Assembly (NCBI GenBank): GCA_017390225.1
Contig: JAFPCL010000208.1
Span: forward strand, 1-11,274
Source of the DNA: Clostridia bacterium
GTDB lineage: Bacteria > Bacillota > Clostridia > CAKSNL01 > HGM11501
Reading direction: 5' to 3'
DNA: 11,274 nt
Shown piece after piece: positions 1 to 6,033 of this stretch (position 1 is the first letter of the stretch; each line of letters starts with the position of its first letter). Under the pieces are notes generated by a model. The model was given only the letters and a program-made list of their open reading frames with translations. It did no database searches and had not been told where the DNA came from. The translations under genes and the position numbers were made by a program.

Positions 1-2
1 AA

Positions 3-620
3 AGTCTCATCAGTCACTTTACGTTCACGCCGTCGAAGCATTCGGATTACTATATGAAGCATATGGATGCCAATGTGCGTGCCATGCTGAAAAATATGGG
101 GCTGAAAAACGGCACGGTATTTTTCCAGGCACTTCCCTATAACGGAAAAATATATTTTCATGAAATGGGCTACCGCTTAAGTGGTGGTATGTTGTTTAAG
201 TTGACCTATCCCTTGATGCAGATCAATGATATGAAAATGATGATTCGTTATGCTTTAGGGGAAGAACTGTGCACACCGGAAGAGCAAGCAAAGCTGGACG
301 TGAAATGCGGCGGAAGGTTTGGTGCGCAATTGACGATCCCGTTGGATATAGGTGAAATTGCATCGATTGAAGGCTTAGAAGAATTGAAGACTTTGCCTTG
401 TATGGTAGACTTTATTCAGTATTATCACGTGGGCGACAGCATTTTGCCGACACACATCGGCACATTAGGGCAACACTTCGGTCGATTTACCATGGTTGCA
501 GAAGATATGAAGGAGCTGGAAGCCGTGATTGAACGAATTAATCGTGAATTGGTGATTAAAAGCACAGACGGCACAAAAATGAATCGGATGCAATTTGATT
601 TCAATCGCACAAAAAAATAA
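3..620 (+). CDS. ATP-grasp domain protein, C-terminal part (5' end outside window)
   Basis: The frame is open to the left edge of the window, so the start is missing and about 205 C-terminal residues remain. The stretch around positions 117-200 encodes a strand with FFQA, then FHEMGYRLSGG, which fits the metal-binding Glu and Arg/Gly end of an ATP-grasp fold as seen in carbamoyl-phosphate-synthase-like or carboxylate-amine ligases. The piece MMIRYALGEEL that follows is also typical of these proteins. Known family role: ATP-dependent ligation of a carboxylate through an acylphosphate; the substrate here is unknown. It is not biotin carboxylase AccC, which has an EMNTRIQVEH motif instead. A terminator follows 10 bases after the stop, so it is the last gene of its unit. 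The exact function cannot be told from this fragment. Confidence 0.75.
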   Translation, partial: SLISHFTFTPSKHSDYYMKHMDANVRAMLKNMGLKNGTVFFQALPYNGKIYFHEMGYRLSGGMLFKLTYPLMQINDMKMMIRYALGEELCTPEEQAKLDVKCGGRFGAQLTIPLDIGEIASIEGLEELKTLPCMVDFIQYYHVGDSILPTHIGTLGQHFGRFTMVAEDMKELEAVIERINRELVIKSTDGTKMNRMQFDFNRTKK

Positions 621-630
621 AATATATATC

Positions 631-663
631 GACACTGTCTTTCAACAGACAGTGTTGTTTTTT
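631..663 (+). terminator. Rho-independent terminator after the ATP-grasp gene
   Basis: A perfect 9-bp stem, ACACTGTCT (632-640) with AGACAGTGT (647-655), encloses a 6-base loop and is followed by TGTTTTTTT. It starts 10 bases after the stop codon and separates this gene from the LysR operon. Confidence 0.92.
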
Positions 664-671
664 ACGCGCAG

Positions 672-710
672 ATAATCAAAAGATTATAAAATACATAATC
701 TTTTGATTAA
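672..710. promoter_or_regulatory. Double-dyad operator, probable LysR-type regulator binding sites
   Basis: Two 15-base arms (673-687 and 695-709) are perfect inverted copies around a 7-base spacer. Each arm is also a dyad: ATAATC-N4-GATTAT at 672-687 is perfect, and ATAATC-N4-GATTAA at 695-710 has one mismatch. The two centres are 23 bp apart, about two helical turns, and the right-hand copy ends 7 bases before the -35 box. Each contains the T-N11-A pattern known for LysR-type regulators. Two boxes at about -73 and -50 from the inferred transcription start fit a regulatory and an activation site for a LysR tetramer. I infer that the adjacent LysR protein binds here and controls its own operon. 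Confidence 0.72.
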
Positions 711-717
711 AAAACTG

Positions 718-746
718 TTGACAAAATAAAATACGAATGTTATAAT
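718..746 (+). promoter_or_regulatory. Consensus sigma-A promoter of the lysR-TRAP operon
   Basis: TTGACA at 718-723 and TATAAT at 741-746 are separated by exactly 17 bases, with a TG extended -10 at 738-739. Transcription should start near 753. The match to consensus is perfect, which suggests the operon is held down by repression unless the upstream dyads bind something. Confidence 0.9.
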
Positions 747-778
747 ATGCGTGTTTAAAGTAATGGAGTGAACATCAG

Positions 779-1693
779 ATGAATTTAAAGCAGTTTAAAT
801 ATGTTTTGACTTTGGCAACCAGCGGTTCTTTTTCTATTGCGGCAGAAAATTTGGGCATATCACAACCGTCCTTGAGTCAATACATAAAGAATATCGAAAA
901 GCAGTTGGGGATTACGCTGTTCGATCGATTGAACGGTGATGTCAGACTCACGGATGCCGGGATGGTTTATATTGATGCCGGGAGAAAAATTTTAGATTTA
1001 GAGCGACAAATGCAAAACCGCTTGACCGATATTTTGGAAAACCGAGCAGGGTCTGTTATTATCGGCACATCCCCTTTTCGAAGTGCGTCCATGATGCCGA
1101 AGGTTGCGGCGGCATTTCAAAAAAAATATGAAGGGATGCATCTGGTAATCCGTGAAATGGGAACACAGGAATTATTGGAAAATGCAGAACACGGAGAATT
1201 TGATTTGTGCGTAACAATGCTTCCGGTCAATGAAAAGCTGTTTTCCTATGAGCTTATTATGGAAGAAGAGCTTGTATTGGCGGTGAAAAAGGGAAGCACA
1301 TTAGATGAGATTTTGGCATCGCAAGCCAGTGTTTTTGAGAGTCGTTCGCATAAAGCAATCGATGTCAGTTTGTTGCAAGGGGAAAAATTTGTGATGCTGA
1401 CGGAAAATCAAATGATGCAAAAGGCTTTAGATGATCTTCGTTATAGTTATGCTTTGGATCTTCGTACAGCGGTTGTCGTTAAAAGCCTGGAAGCGCAAAT
1501 TGAAATGGTCAGCGAAGGTGTTGGCGCGGCTTTGGTGCCTATAGGCGTGCAAAGCTTTTGCCGATTGAATCAAAATGTAAGTTATTATTCTTTTGTACAG
1601 GAATTGCCGCGGCGTCAGCTTGCCGTAATCTATCCCCAAAATAAATATTTATCGGAGCCGATGCGCGATTTGATTGATATGATGAAACAGTAA
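779..1693 (+). CDS. LysR-family transcriptional regulator
   Basis: The 304 residues match the usual LysR length (about 300). An N-terminal winged helix-turn-helix spans about residues 1-60, with the typical FSIAAENLGISQPSLSQ (helices at about 18-37) and LGITLFDR at the wing. The rest (about 90-300) is the two-lobed effector-binding domain. Start: ATG at 779 with GGAG at 765-768. Such proteins bind a small metabolite and switch target genes; the effector here is unknown. The gene is unusual in running in the same direction as its likely target, 15 bases before the TRAP permease gene and under the same promoter, so it is probably self-regulated through the dyads at 672-710. Confidence 0.93.
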   Translation: MNLKQFKYVLTLATSGSFSIAAENLGISQPSLSQYIKNIEKQLGITLFDRLNGDVRLTDAGMVYIDAGRKILDLERQMQNRLTDILENRAGSVIIGTSPFRSASMMPKVAAAFQKKYEGMHLVIREMGTQELLENAEHGEFDLCVTMLPVNEKLFSYELIMEEELVLAVKKGSTLDEILASQASVFESRSHKAIDVSLLQGEKFVMLTENQMMQKALDDLRYSYALDLRTAVVVKSLEAQIEMVSEGVGAALVPIGVQSFCRLNQNVSYYSFVQELPRRQLAVIYPQNKYLSEPMRDLIDMMKQ

Positions 1694-1708
1694 AAGGAGG
1701 TATTTTTC

Positions 1709-3064
1709 ATGGAAGCCATTTTATATCTTGCCATCATGTTGGCCATCATTTTGTTTTGGTTTATTTTATTAAAAAGACCCGTGTATGAAGCGGTTTTAAT
1801 CAGCTTCATTGCCCTGGTCGGCATAACGAATCAATGGAGCAGTATCGGGACATATTTTTTAGACGGTATGAACACGTCTTTGATTTATTCCATGACGGTT
1901 TTTGTTGCCATGTCGATTTTGATGGCCAAAACAAAAATTATCGATTCTGCCGTAGCTGTTATTTTGGTGCTTTTGGGCAGAGTAACCGGCGGTGCAGGTT
2001 ATGTGTCCGTTGCCGCCAGCAGTTTTATGGGTGCGCTTTCCGGCAGTGGCCCCGGAAACGTCATGGCAACCGGTGCTATCACCATTCCTGCAATGAAGCG
2101 CTCGGGCTTTCCGCCGGAGCTGGCGGCTAACATTGAAAGCACTTCAAGTTATCTTGGAAACATGATTCCGCCGTCCTCTAATATCGTAGCGGCTTTGGGG
2201 GCATATATGGCAATGTATCCCGATGCGGAGCTCACCACGGGGCAGTTCTGGGTTGTGTGTTGGGGTTGTGCGCTTTGGTTTATTCTGCAGCGGTTTTTAA
2301 CGGTTTTTGCTTTCTGTAAATACTATAAAGTAAAGCCTATGAAAAAAGAAGATTTGCCTGATTTAAAAGAAACACTTCGTGCCGGTTGGCAGGGGCTACT
2401 TCTTCCTGTCATTATTCTTTTGCCCTTTGTGTTGGACTTTTTCTTTAAAGACAATTTCTTCACCGCACGTTTGGGTGCGGAAGGTGCCAAATATTTTTCA
2501 AGTTCAATGCTTTATTTTATTGCAGGTGTTGCCGCAATTTTTGCCTATATCGTTGTGAAGAGAAAGCAAGACCTGCCAATGCGAGATGTTGTTAAAATGT
2601 TCTCCGGTAGCATCAAGAGCCTTTCTCCTGCCATCGGCACTTGCCTGTTTGGCTATATGATTGGTTCATTGTTTGCCGATTTGAATGTGGCAGAGAGCTT
2701 GCAAGCTGTTGTCGGCTCGCTTCACATGGGCAAGCTTGGGCTTTGCCTGATCTTGCCGCTGTTTGCCTGCATTATGGGCATGGTGATTCCCGGTTCTTCT
2801 TTGGTCGTTATGTTTGGCGGCGTGTTTATTTCTTTGTTTGCCGGCGTTGGTGTTGATCCTCTATTGGTTGCCGCCATGCTTCCTTGCATATGCGGCGTTA
2901 TGTGCGGCATCACACCGCCGTTGGCGCTGGGAATGTATGCCGGTATGTCAATTGCAGAATCCGATTTCGGGAAAACCGTAAAAAATGATTTATGGTGGGT
3001 TGCCATTCAATATGCTTTGGAAGTAATCGTTCTGATGGGGTGGCTTCCGATTCTCGGATTATAA
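1709..3064 (+). CDS. TRAP-type (DctM-like) large permease subunit
   Basis: A 451-residue, very hydrophobic inner-membrane protein with about 11-12 predicted helices. Residues 104-158 carry the TRAP large-subunit signature: SSFMGALSGSGPGNV, then TGAITIPAMKRSGFPPELAAN and a hairpin ending MIPPSSN. Residues 356-406 hold the symmetry-related half, with IPGSS and GITPPLALGMYAG. This two-hairpin layout is that of ion-driven carriers of the IT superfamily, and TRAP large subunits move organic acids with sodium. It has a strong site (AAGGAGG, 1694-1700, 8 bases before ATG). It is followed by a small membrane gene, but no DctP-type binding protein lies nearby. The substrate is unknown; co-transcription with a LysR gene suggests induction by that substrate. 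Confidence 0.85.
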   Translation: MEAILYLAIMLAIILFWFILLKRPVYEAVLISFIALVGITNQWSSIGTYFLDGMNTSLIYSMTVFVAMSILMAKTKIIDSAVAVILVLLGRVTGGAGYVSVAASSFMGALSGSGPGNVMATGAITIPAMKRSGFPPELAANIESTSSYLGNMIPPSSNIVAALGAYMAMYPDAELTTGQFWVVCWGCALWFILQRFLTVFAFCKYYKVKPMKKEDLPDLKETLRAGWQGLLLPVIILLPFVLDFFFKDNFFTARLGAEGAKYFSSSMLYFIAGVAAIFAYIVVKRKQDLPMRDVVKMFSGSIKSLSPAIGTCLFGYMIGSLFADLNVAESLQAVVGSLHMGKLGLCLILPLFACIMGMVIPGSSLVVMFGGVFISLFAGVGVDPLLVAAMLPCICGVMCGITPPLALGMYAGMSIAESDFGKTVKNDLWWVAIQYALEVIVLMGWLPILGL

Positions 3065-3076
3065 GGAGGTATGGCA

Positions 3077-3355
3077 ATGAAACGTGTATGTAAAAAAATC
3101 GCGGATGTTATACAAGTCGTATTCGGCTACGGTATGTTTATTTGTTTATTTTTGGGCGGATTGTCCTTTTTGGGATATCTGGTAGCATTTGTTATCGGGG
3201 GAGAAACAGCCGCTTCCATTTGTGAATTTATTTATAAAGGCTTATATCCGCATCTGGTTCGTCTGTCTTCGGCAATGATTCTTTTAGGACTTCTAAAAAT
3301 GTATCTTTGCGGAGAAACGGCACTCAGTAGCAAAAAGAAAACGGCTAAAAAATAA
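3077..3355 (+). CDS. Small two-helix membrane protein, possible TRAP small subunit
   Basis: 92 residues with two hydrophobic stretches, at about residues 13-41 and 60-80, and a lysine-rich C-terminus (SSKKKTAKK), probably cytoplasmic. AGGAGG at 3064-3069 overlaps the permease stop codon. An ATG at 3071 would sit only 1 base from it, while the in-frame ATG at 3077 is 7 bases away, so 3077 is the better start. The tight coupling suggests a 1:1 partner of the permease. TRAP small subunits (DctQ) are usually about 160 residues with four helices, so this would be half-size. I recognise no domain; the partner role is inferred from position and topology. Confidence 0.75.
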   Translation: MKRVCKKIADVIQVVFGYGMFICLFLGGLSFLGYLVAFVIGGETAASICEFIYKGLYPHLVRLSSAMILLGLLKMYLCGETALSSKKKTAKK

Positions 3356-3360
3356 AATAA

Positions 3361-3396
3361 AAAACGATGCTCAAAAATTATGGGCATCATTTTTTA
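3361..3396. terminator. Bidirectional terminator between convergent genes
   Basis: GATGCTC (3366-3372) pairs with GGGCATC (3382-3388; one G-T pair) around a 9-base loop. A-runs lie to the left and T-runs to the right, so the hairpin is followed by a T-run on both strands. It lies 10 bases after the small membrane gene and just beyond the stop of the minus-strand regulator, serving both. Confidence 0.85.
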
Positions 3397-3398
3397 TT

Positions 3399-3884
3399 TT
3401 AGTCAAAAGTCTTTTTTAATTTTTCGTATCGATTCCAGTCGATTTTCCCTTCGGCAATCATTTTTTCCGTCCACAATGTGAGTGCTTGTGCAGTAACGGA
3501 AATGCGGGATAAATCCTCACGGATTCGGATGAAGTCTAAAAGTTCTTCATCGGTAATCTCGCCGTCTGCGGCAATTTCAATCAGTCGATCCTGTTTGTTT
3601 TTCATCGTATTGACAAATGCAAGCATTTGAAGAACGATATCCGATAGATCCTGCATTTTCACTTCCGGCACATATTTTTGACCGATGGGACATTCATTGG
3701 CACAATAGTAATTGCATAAGGAAGGTTCTTTATATTTTTGTGCCATGATGCAAACCTCATCGGGCTGAATGGGGAATTTGCCGTTTTCTATACGCACCAG
3801 ACGTTCGGGGGAGATGCTCTCCAAAAGTTCGGCGGCTTCTTCTCGTGTGAGTTCTAATTTTTCGCGGATGTCTCTGTAAATCAT
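3399..3884 (-). CDS. XRE-like helix-turn-helix protein with CX3CX3C motif
   Basis: 161 residues. Residues 3-52 look like a Cro/XRE-type DNA-binding domain (IREKLELTREEAAELL, then RIENGK and PDEVCIMAQKY). They are followed by LCNYYCANECPIG, with Cys57, Cys61 and Cys65 evenly spaced. The C-terminal half (about 73-161) is charged and predicted helical, possibly coiled coil. Start: ATG at 3884 with AGGAG 7 bases upstream; an ATG at 3935 in the same frame is only about 5 bases from the inferred transcription start and has no ribosome site. The cysteines may bind a metal or iron-sulfur cluster, which is inference. It has its own promoter and terminator, so it is not part of the fab operon that ends just upstream. 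Regulator of unknown target; I recall similar proteins in Clostridia but no characterised member. Confidence 0.85.
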   Translation of the reverse strand: MIYRDIREKLELTREEAAELLESISPERLVRIENGKFPIQPDEVCIMAQKYKEPSLCNYYCANECPIGQKYVPEVKMQDLSDIVLQMLAFVNTMKNKQDRLIEIAADGEITDEELLDFIRIREDLSRISVTAQALTLWTEKMIAEGKIDWNRYEKLKKTFD

Positions 3885-3904
3885 AAAAACACTCCTAACA
3901 TTTT

Positions 3905-3927
3905 GAGGATCGGCAGTTGCCGACCTC
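3905..3927. promoter_or_regulatory. Inverted repeat in the leader of the XRE-like gene
   Basis: TCGGCA (3910-3915) and TGCCGA (3918-3923) are perfect inverted copies around GT. They are flanked by GAGG (3905-3908) and CCTC (3924-3927), with A at 3909 unpaired. The element lies about +13 to +35 from the inferred transcription start, between promoter and ribosome site. It could be an operator for self-repression or an RNA hairpin. No T-run follows on the minus strand, so it is not a terminator. Confidence 0.6.
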
Positions 3928-3946
3928 GAATACAACGGATAAATGC

Positions 3947-3975
3947 ATTATATCATGATACGAAAGGCCTGTCAA
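3947..3975 (-). promoter_or_regulatory. Consensus sigma-A promoter of the XRE-like gene
   Basis: On the minus strand TTGACA (3975-3970) and TATAAT (3952-3947) are 17 bases apart, with a TG extended -10. Transcription should start near 3940, giving a leader of about 56 bases. The 10-base palindrome TATCATGATA (3951-3960) overlaps the upstream edge of the -10 box and could be a binding site. Confidence 0.88.
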
Positions 3976-3980
3976 CGACT

Positions 3981-4013
3981 TTAAAAAATCCGCAAGGGAA
4001 AACCCTTGCGGAT
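3981..4013 (-). terminator. Rho-independent terminator of the fab operon
   Basis: Read on the minus strand, a perfect 11-bp stem ATCCGCAAGGG/CCCTTGCGGAT (4013-4003 with 3998-3988) with a 4-base loop is followed by TTTTTTAA. It begins 6 bases after the accA stop and closes the nine-gene operon before the promoter of the XRE-like gene. Confidence 0.95.
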
Positions 4014-4019
4014 CAATTT

Positions 4020-4793
4020 TTATGCACCGATTTTACGGAATCGATTGTAGCGGTTATCCAGGCATTTTTCAATAGGCATTGCCATTTTTTCCTGAATTTC
4101 TTTCGTCAGCTCTTCCTTCAAGGTTGCGCTGATTTCTTCAAACGTGCGGTTGTTTTCGGGGATAATGGTTTCGATGACACCGAAATGCAACAGGTCTTTG
4201 GCAGTCAGCTTCAGGGCTTCTGCGGCTTCCGGTGCTTTTTTTGCATCCTTCCAAAGAATACTGGCGCATCCTTCGGGAGAAATAACGGAATATACGGCAT
4301 TTTCCAGCATCATAACCGTGTCGGCAACGCCCAGTGCCAGGGCACCGCCACTGCCGCCTTCGCCCAAAACAACGGAAATCACGGGGGTCTTGAGTGTCAT
4401 GAATTCCATCAGGTTACGTGCGATGGCTTCGCCCTGCCCACGCTCTTCAGCACCGATGCCGCAGTATGCACCGGAAGAACCGATGAGGCAAATCACGGGG
4501 CGATGGAACTTCTCGGCTTGCTTGGCAAGGCGCAGTGCCTTGCGATAGCCTTCAGGGCTGGGGCAACCGAAGTTTCTCTTTAAGCGATCCTCAATCGTGT
4601 TGCCGCGTTCCATGGCAATCACGGTCACGGGAATATCATTTAATTTACCGATACCGGCAACAATAGCACCATCATCGCCAAAATAACGGTCGCCGTGAAA
4701 TTCAATGAAGTCTGTGAGCATCGCATCAATATAAGCCCTGCCCAAAGGACGAGTGCCGCGGCGGGAAGCTTCTACTTTTTCGTATGCCTTCAT
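4020..4793 (-). CDS. accA: Acetyl-CoA carboxylase carboxyltransferase, alpha subunit
   Basis: 257 residues. With AccD it transfers the carboxyl group from carboxybiotin to acetyl-CoA, giving malonyl-CoA in the cytosol. Crotonase-fold signatures are present: FGCPSPEGYRKALR (75-88), GSSGAYCGIGAEERGQ (105-120), GEGGSGGALALG (144-155) and ISPEGCASILW (171-181). It is shorter than the E. coli protein (about 319) because it lacks the N-terminal extension, which is normal for many Firmicutes. The ATG follows the accD stop directly (TAAATG), with AAGGTG inside the end of accD, so translation is coupled and a 1:1 ratio is expected. It is the last gene of the operon. Confidence 0.96.
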   Translation of the reverse strand: MKAYEKVEASRRGTRPLGRAYIDAMLTDFIEFHGDRYFGDDGAIVAGIGKLNDIPVTVIAMERGNTIEDRLKRNFGCPSPEGYRKALRLAKQAEKFHRPVICLIGSSGAYCGIGAEERGQGEAIARNLMEFMTLKTPVISVVLGEGGSGGALALGVADTVMMLENAVYSVISPEGCASILWKDAKKAPEAAEALKLTAKDLLHFGVIETIIPENNRTFEEISATLKEELTKEIQEKMAMPIEKCLDNRYNRFRKIGA

Positions 4794-5606
4794 TTATTTC
4801 ACCTTCTTTCTGCGCTTAGGCGCATGCATCTGCAAAATGGATGCGATGGTATCTTTTAAATCTTTACGCTCGACAATGGCATCAATAAAACCATGGTCAA
4901 GCAAGAATTCAGCACGTTGGAAGCCCGCGGGAAGCTTTTGTCCTGTGGTTTGCTCAATGACGCGTGCGCCGGCAAAACCAACCAGTGCTTTGGGCTCTGC
5001 AAGGATAATATCGCCTTCCATAGCAAAGCTGGCGGTGACACCGCCGGTGGTGGGGTCGGTGAGCACAGTGATATATAAAAGACCGGCATCACTGTGGCGC
5101 TTGACAGCACCGGAGACCTTTGCCATCTGCATCAAGGACAAAATACCTTCCTGCATACGAGCACCGCCGGAAGCAGTGAATCCGACAACCGGCAGATTGT
5201 GGCTTGTGGCATACTCAAACAAACGCGTAAGCTTTTCGCCGACAACCGTGCCCATACTTGCCATCATAAAGCTTGCATCCATGACGAAAATACAGCAAGG
5301 GGCACCACCAATTTTGGCAATACCCGTGATGACGGCTTCGTTCATGTCGGTCAGCTTTTTGGCAACATCCAGTTTTTCATCATAGCCGGGGAAATCCAGA
5401 ATGTTTCGGCTGATTAAGTTTTTGTCCAATTCCGAAAAGGTCGTGCCGTCGGTAATCAAACGGATACGTTTTTTTGCGCCGACACGAAGGTATGCACCAC
5501 AGGTGGGGCATACATAGTGATGGGAAAAAATCTTTTTTCCGTTGTGCTCCGTGCCGCAAGCCTTGCAGGTGACGGAAGCTTCAACAAACAAACTCATTAC
5601 ATGCAT
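4794..5606 (-). CDS. accD: Acetyl-CoA carboxylase carboxyltransferase, beta subunit
   Basis: 270 residues. An N-terminal zinc ribbon, Cys14-X2-Cys17 and Cys33-X2-Cys36, is followed by the crotonase-fold domain with TASGGARMQEG (144-154), TDPTTGGVTASFA (183-195) and GFAGARVIEQT (210-220). It pairs with AccA in the carboxyltransferase tetramer. Start: ATG at 5606 with AAGGA 7 bases upstream, lying in the end of fabZ; the fabZ stop is 3 bases before. A second in-frame ATG three codons later would have poorer spacing. In many related operons accC precedes accD; here fabZ does, and no accC lies between. Confidence 0.96.
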   Translation of the reverse strand: MHVMSLFVEASVTCKACGTEHNGKKIFSHHYVCPTCGAYLRVGAKKRIRLITDGTTFSELDKNLISRNILDFPGYDEKLDVAKKLTDMNEAVITGIAKIGGAPCCIFVMDASFMMASMGTVVGEKLTRLFEYATSHNLPVVGFTASGGARMQEGILSLMQMAKVSGAVKRHSDAGLLYITVLTDPTTGGVTASFAMEGDIILAEPKALVGFAGARVIEQTTGQKLPAGFQRAEFLLDHGFIDAIVERKDLKDTIASILQMHAPKRRKKVK

Positions 5607-5609
5607 ATC

Positions 5610-6029
5610 TTATTCCTTCTTATCAACCACGGCAAATGAATATTCGGCAGTGACACAAACCTTGCCGTTTACCGTGCCTTTCCCCTTACAGAAATAAAAG
5701 GGTTTATTGATTTTAACGATTTCACATTCGGTTTCAAACACATCGCCGGGCAAAACACTGTTTTTAAAACGAACTTTATCCAGTCCCGTAAAGAAAGGAA
5801 GCTGTTCGCCGCCGATGGCACCCAAGCAAGCACAAGTCGATTGCGCCAGAATTTCGCAAAGGATAACACCGGGAACAACGGGATTGCCGGGGAAGTGGCC
5901 TTTTAAAAACCATTCGTCCCCCGTGATGGTTTTTTTACCATATGCTTTGTTGCCCTCTAACGTCACTTCATCAATCAGCAGCATATTGTCACGATGGGGC
6001 AGAAGTGTTTTGATTTCTTCAATATTCAT
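5610..6029 (-). CDS. fabZ: 3-hydroxyacyl-ACP dehydratase
   Basis: 139 residues, a normal FabZ length. It removes water from 3-hydroxyacyl-ACP to give trans-2-enoyl-ACP in the elongation cycle. Hot-dog fold signatures are present: IKTLLPHRDNMLLIDEV near the N-terminus and GHFPGNPVVPGVILCEILAQ, with catalytic His45 and Glu59. The frame extends upstream into fabF, but MNIEEIK is the expected start; AAGGTG about 9 bases before this ATG supports it. The gap to the fabF stop is only 4 bases, so no space is left for accB, which usually sits between fabF and fabZ in this operon type. Confidence 0.95.
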   Translation of the reverse strand: MNIEEIKTLLPHRDNMLLIDEVTLEGNKAYGKKTITGDEWFLKGHFPGNPVVPGVILCEILAQSTCACLGAIGGEQLPFFTGLDKVRFKNSVLPGDVFETECEIVKINKPFYFCKGKGTVNGKVCVTAEYSFAVVDKKE

Positions 6030-6033
6030 ATGT

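Noticed and set aside
3..620. ATP-grasp fragment as the missing biotin carboxylase accC
   Set aside because: Its metal-site motif is HEMGYRLSGG, not the EMNTRIQVEH of AccC. It also lies on the other strand, in a separate unit closed by its own terminator.
673..709. Large inverted repeat upstream of lysR as a terminator
   Set aside because: No T-run follows it on either strand, a good terminator already lies at 631-663, and the nested dyads next to the -35 box fit an operator better.
3885..3935. Upstream start of the XRE-like protein at 3935 (17 extra residues)
   Set aside because: That ATG would be about 5 bases after the inferred transcription start, has no ribosome site and covers the inverted repeat. 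The start at 3884 has AGGAG at good spacing.
3903..4583. Long open frame antisense to accA on the plus strand (about 226 codons)
   Set aside because: It lies over the well-supported accA gene, shows no protein-family features, starts inside the leader of the XRE-like gene and has no ribosome site. It is a by-product of accA codon use.
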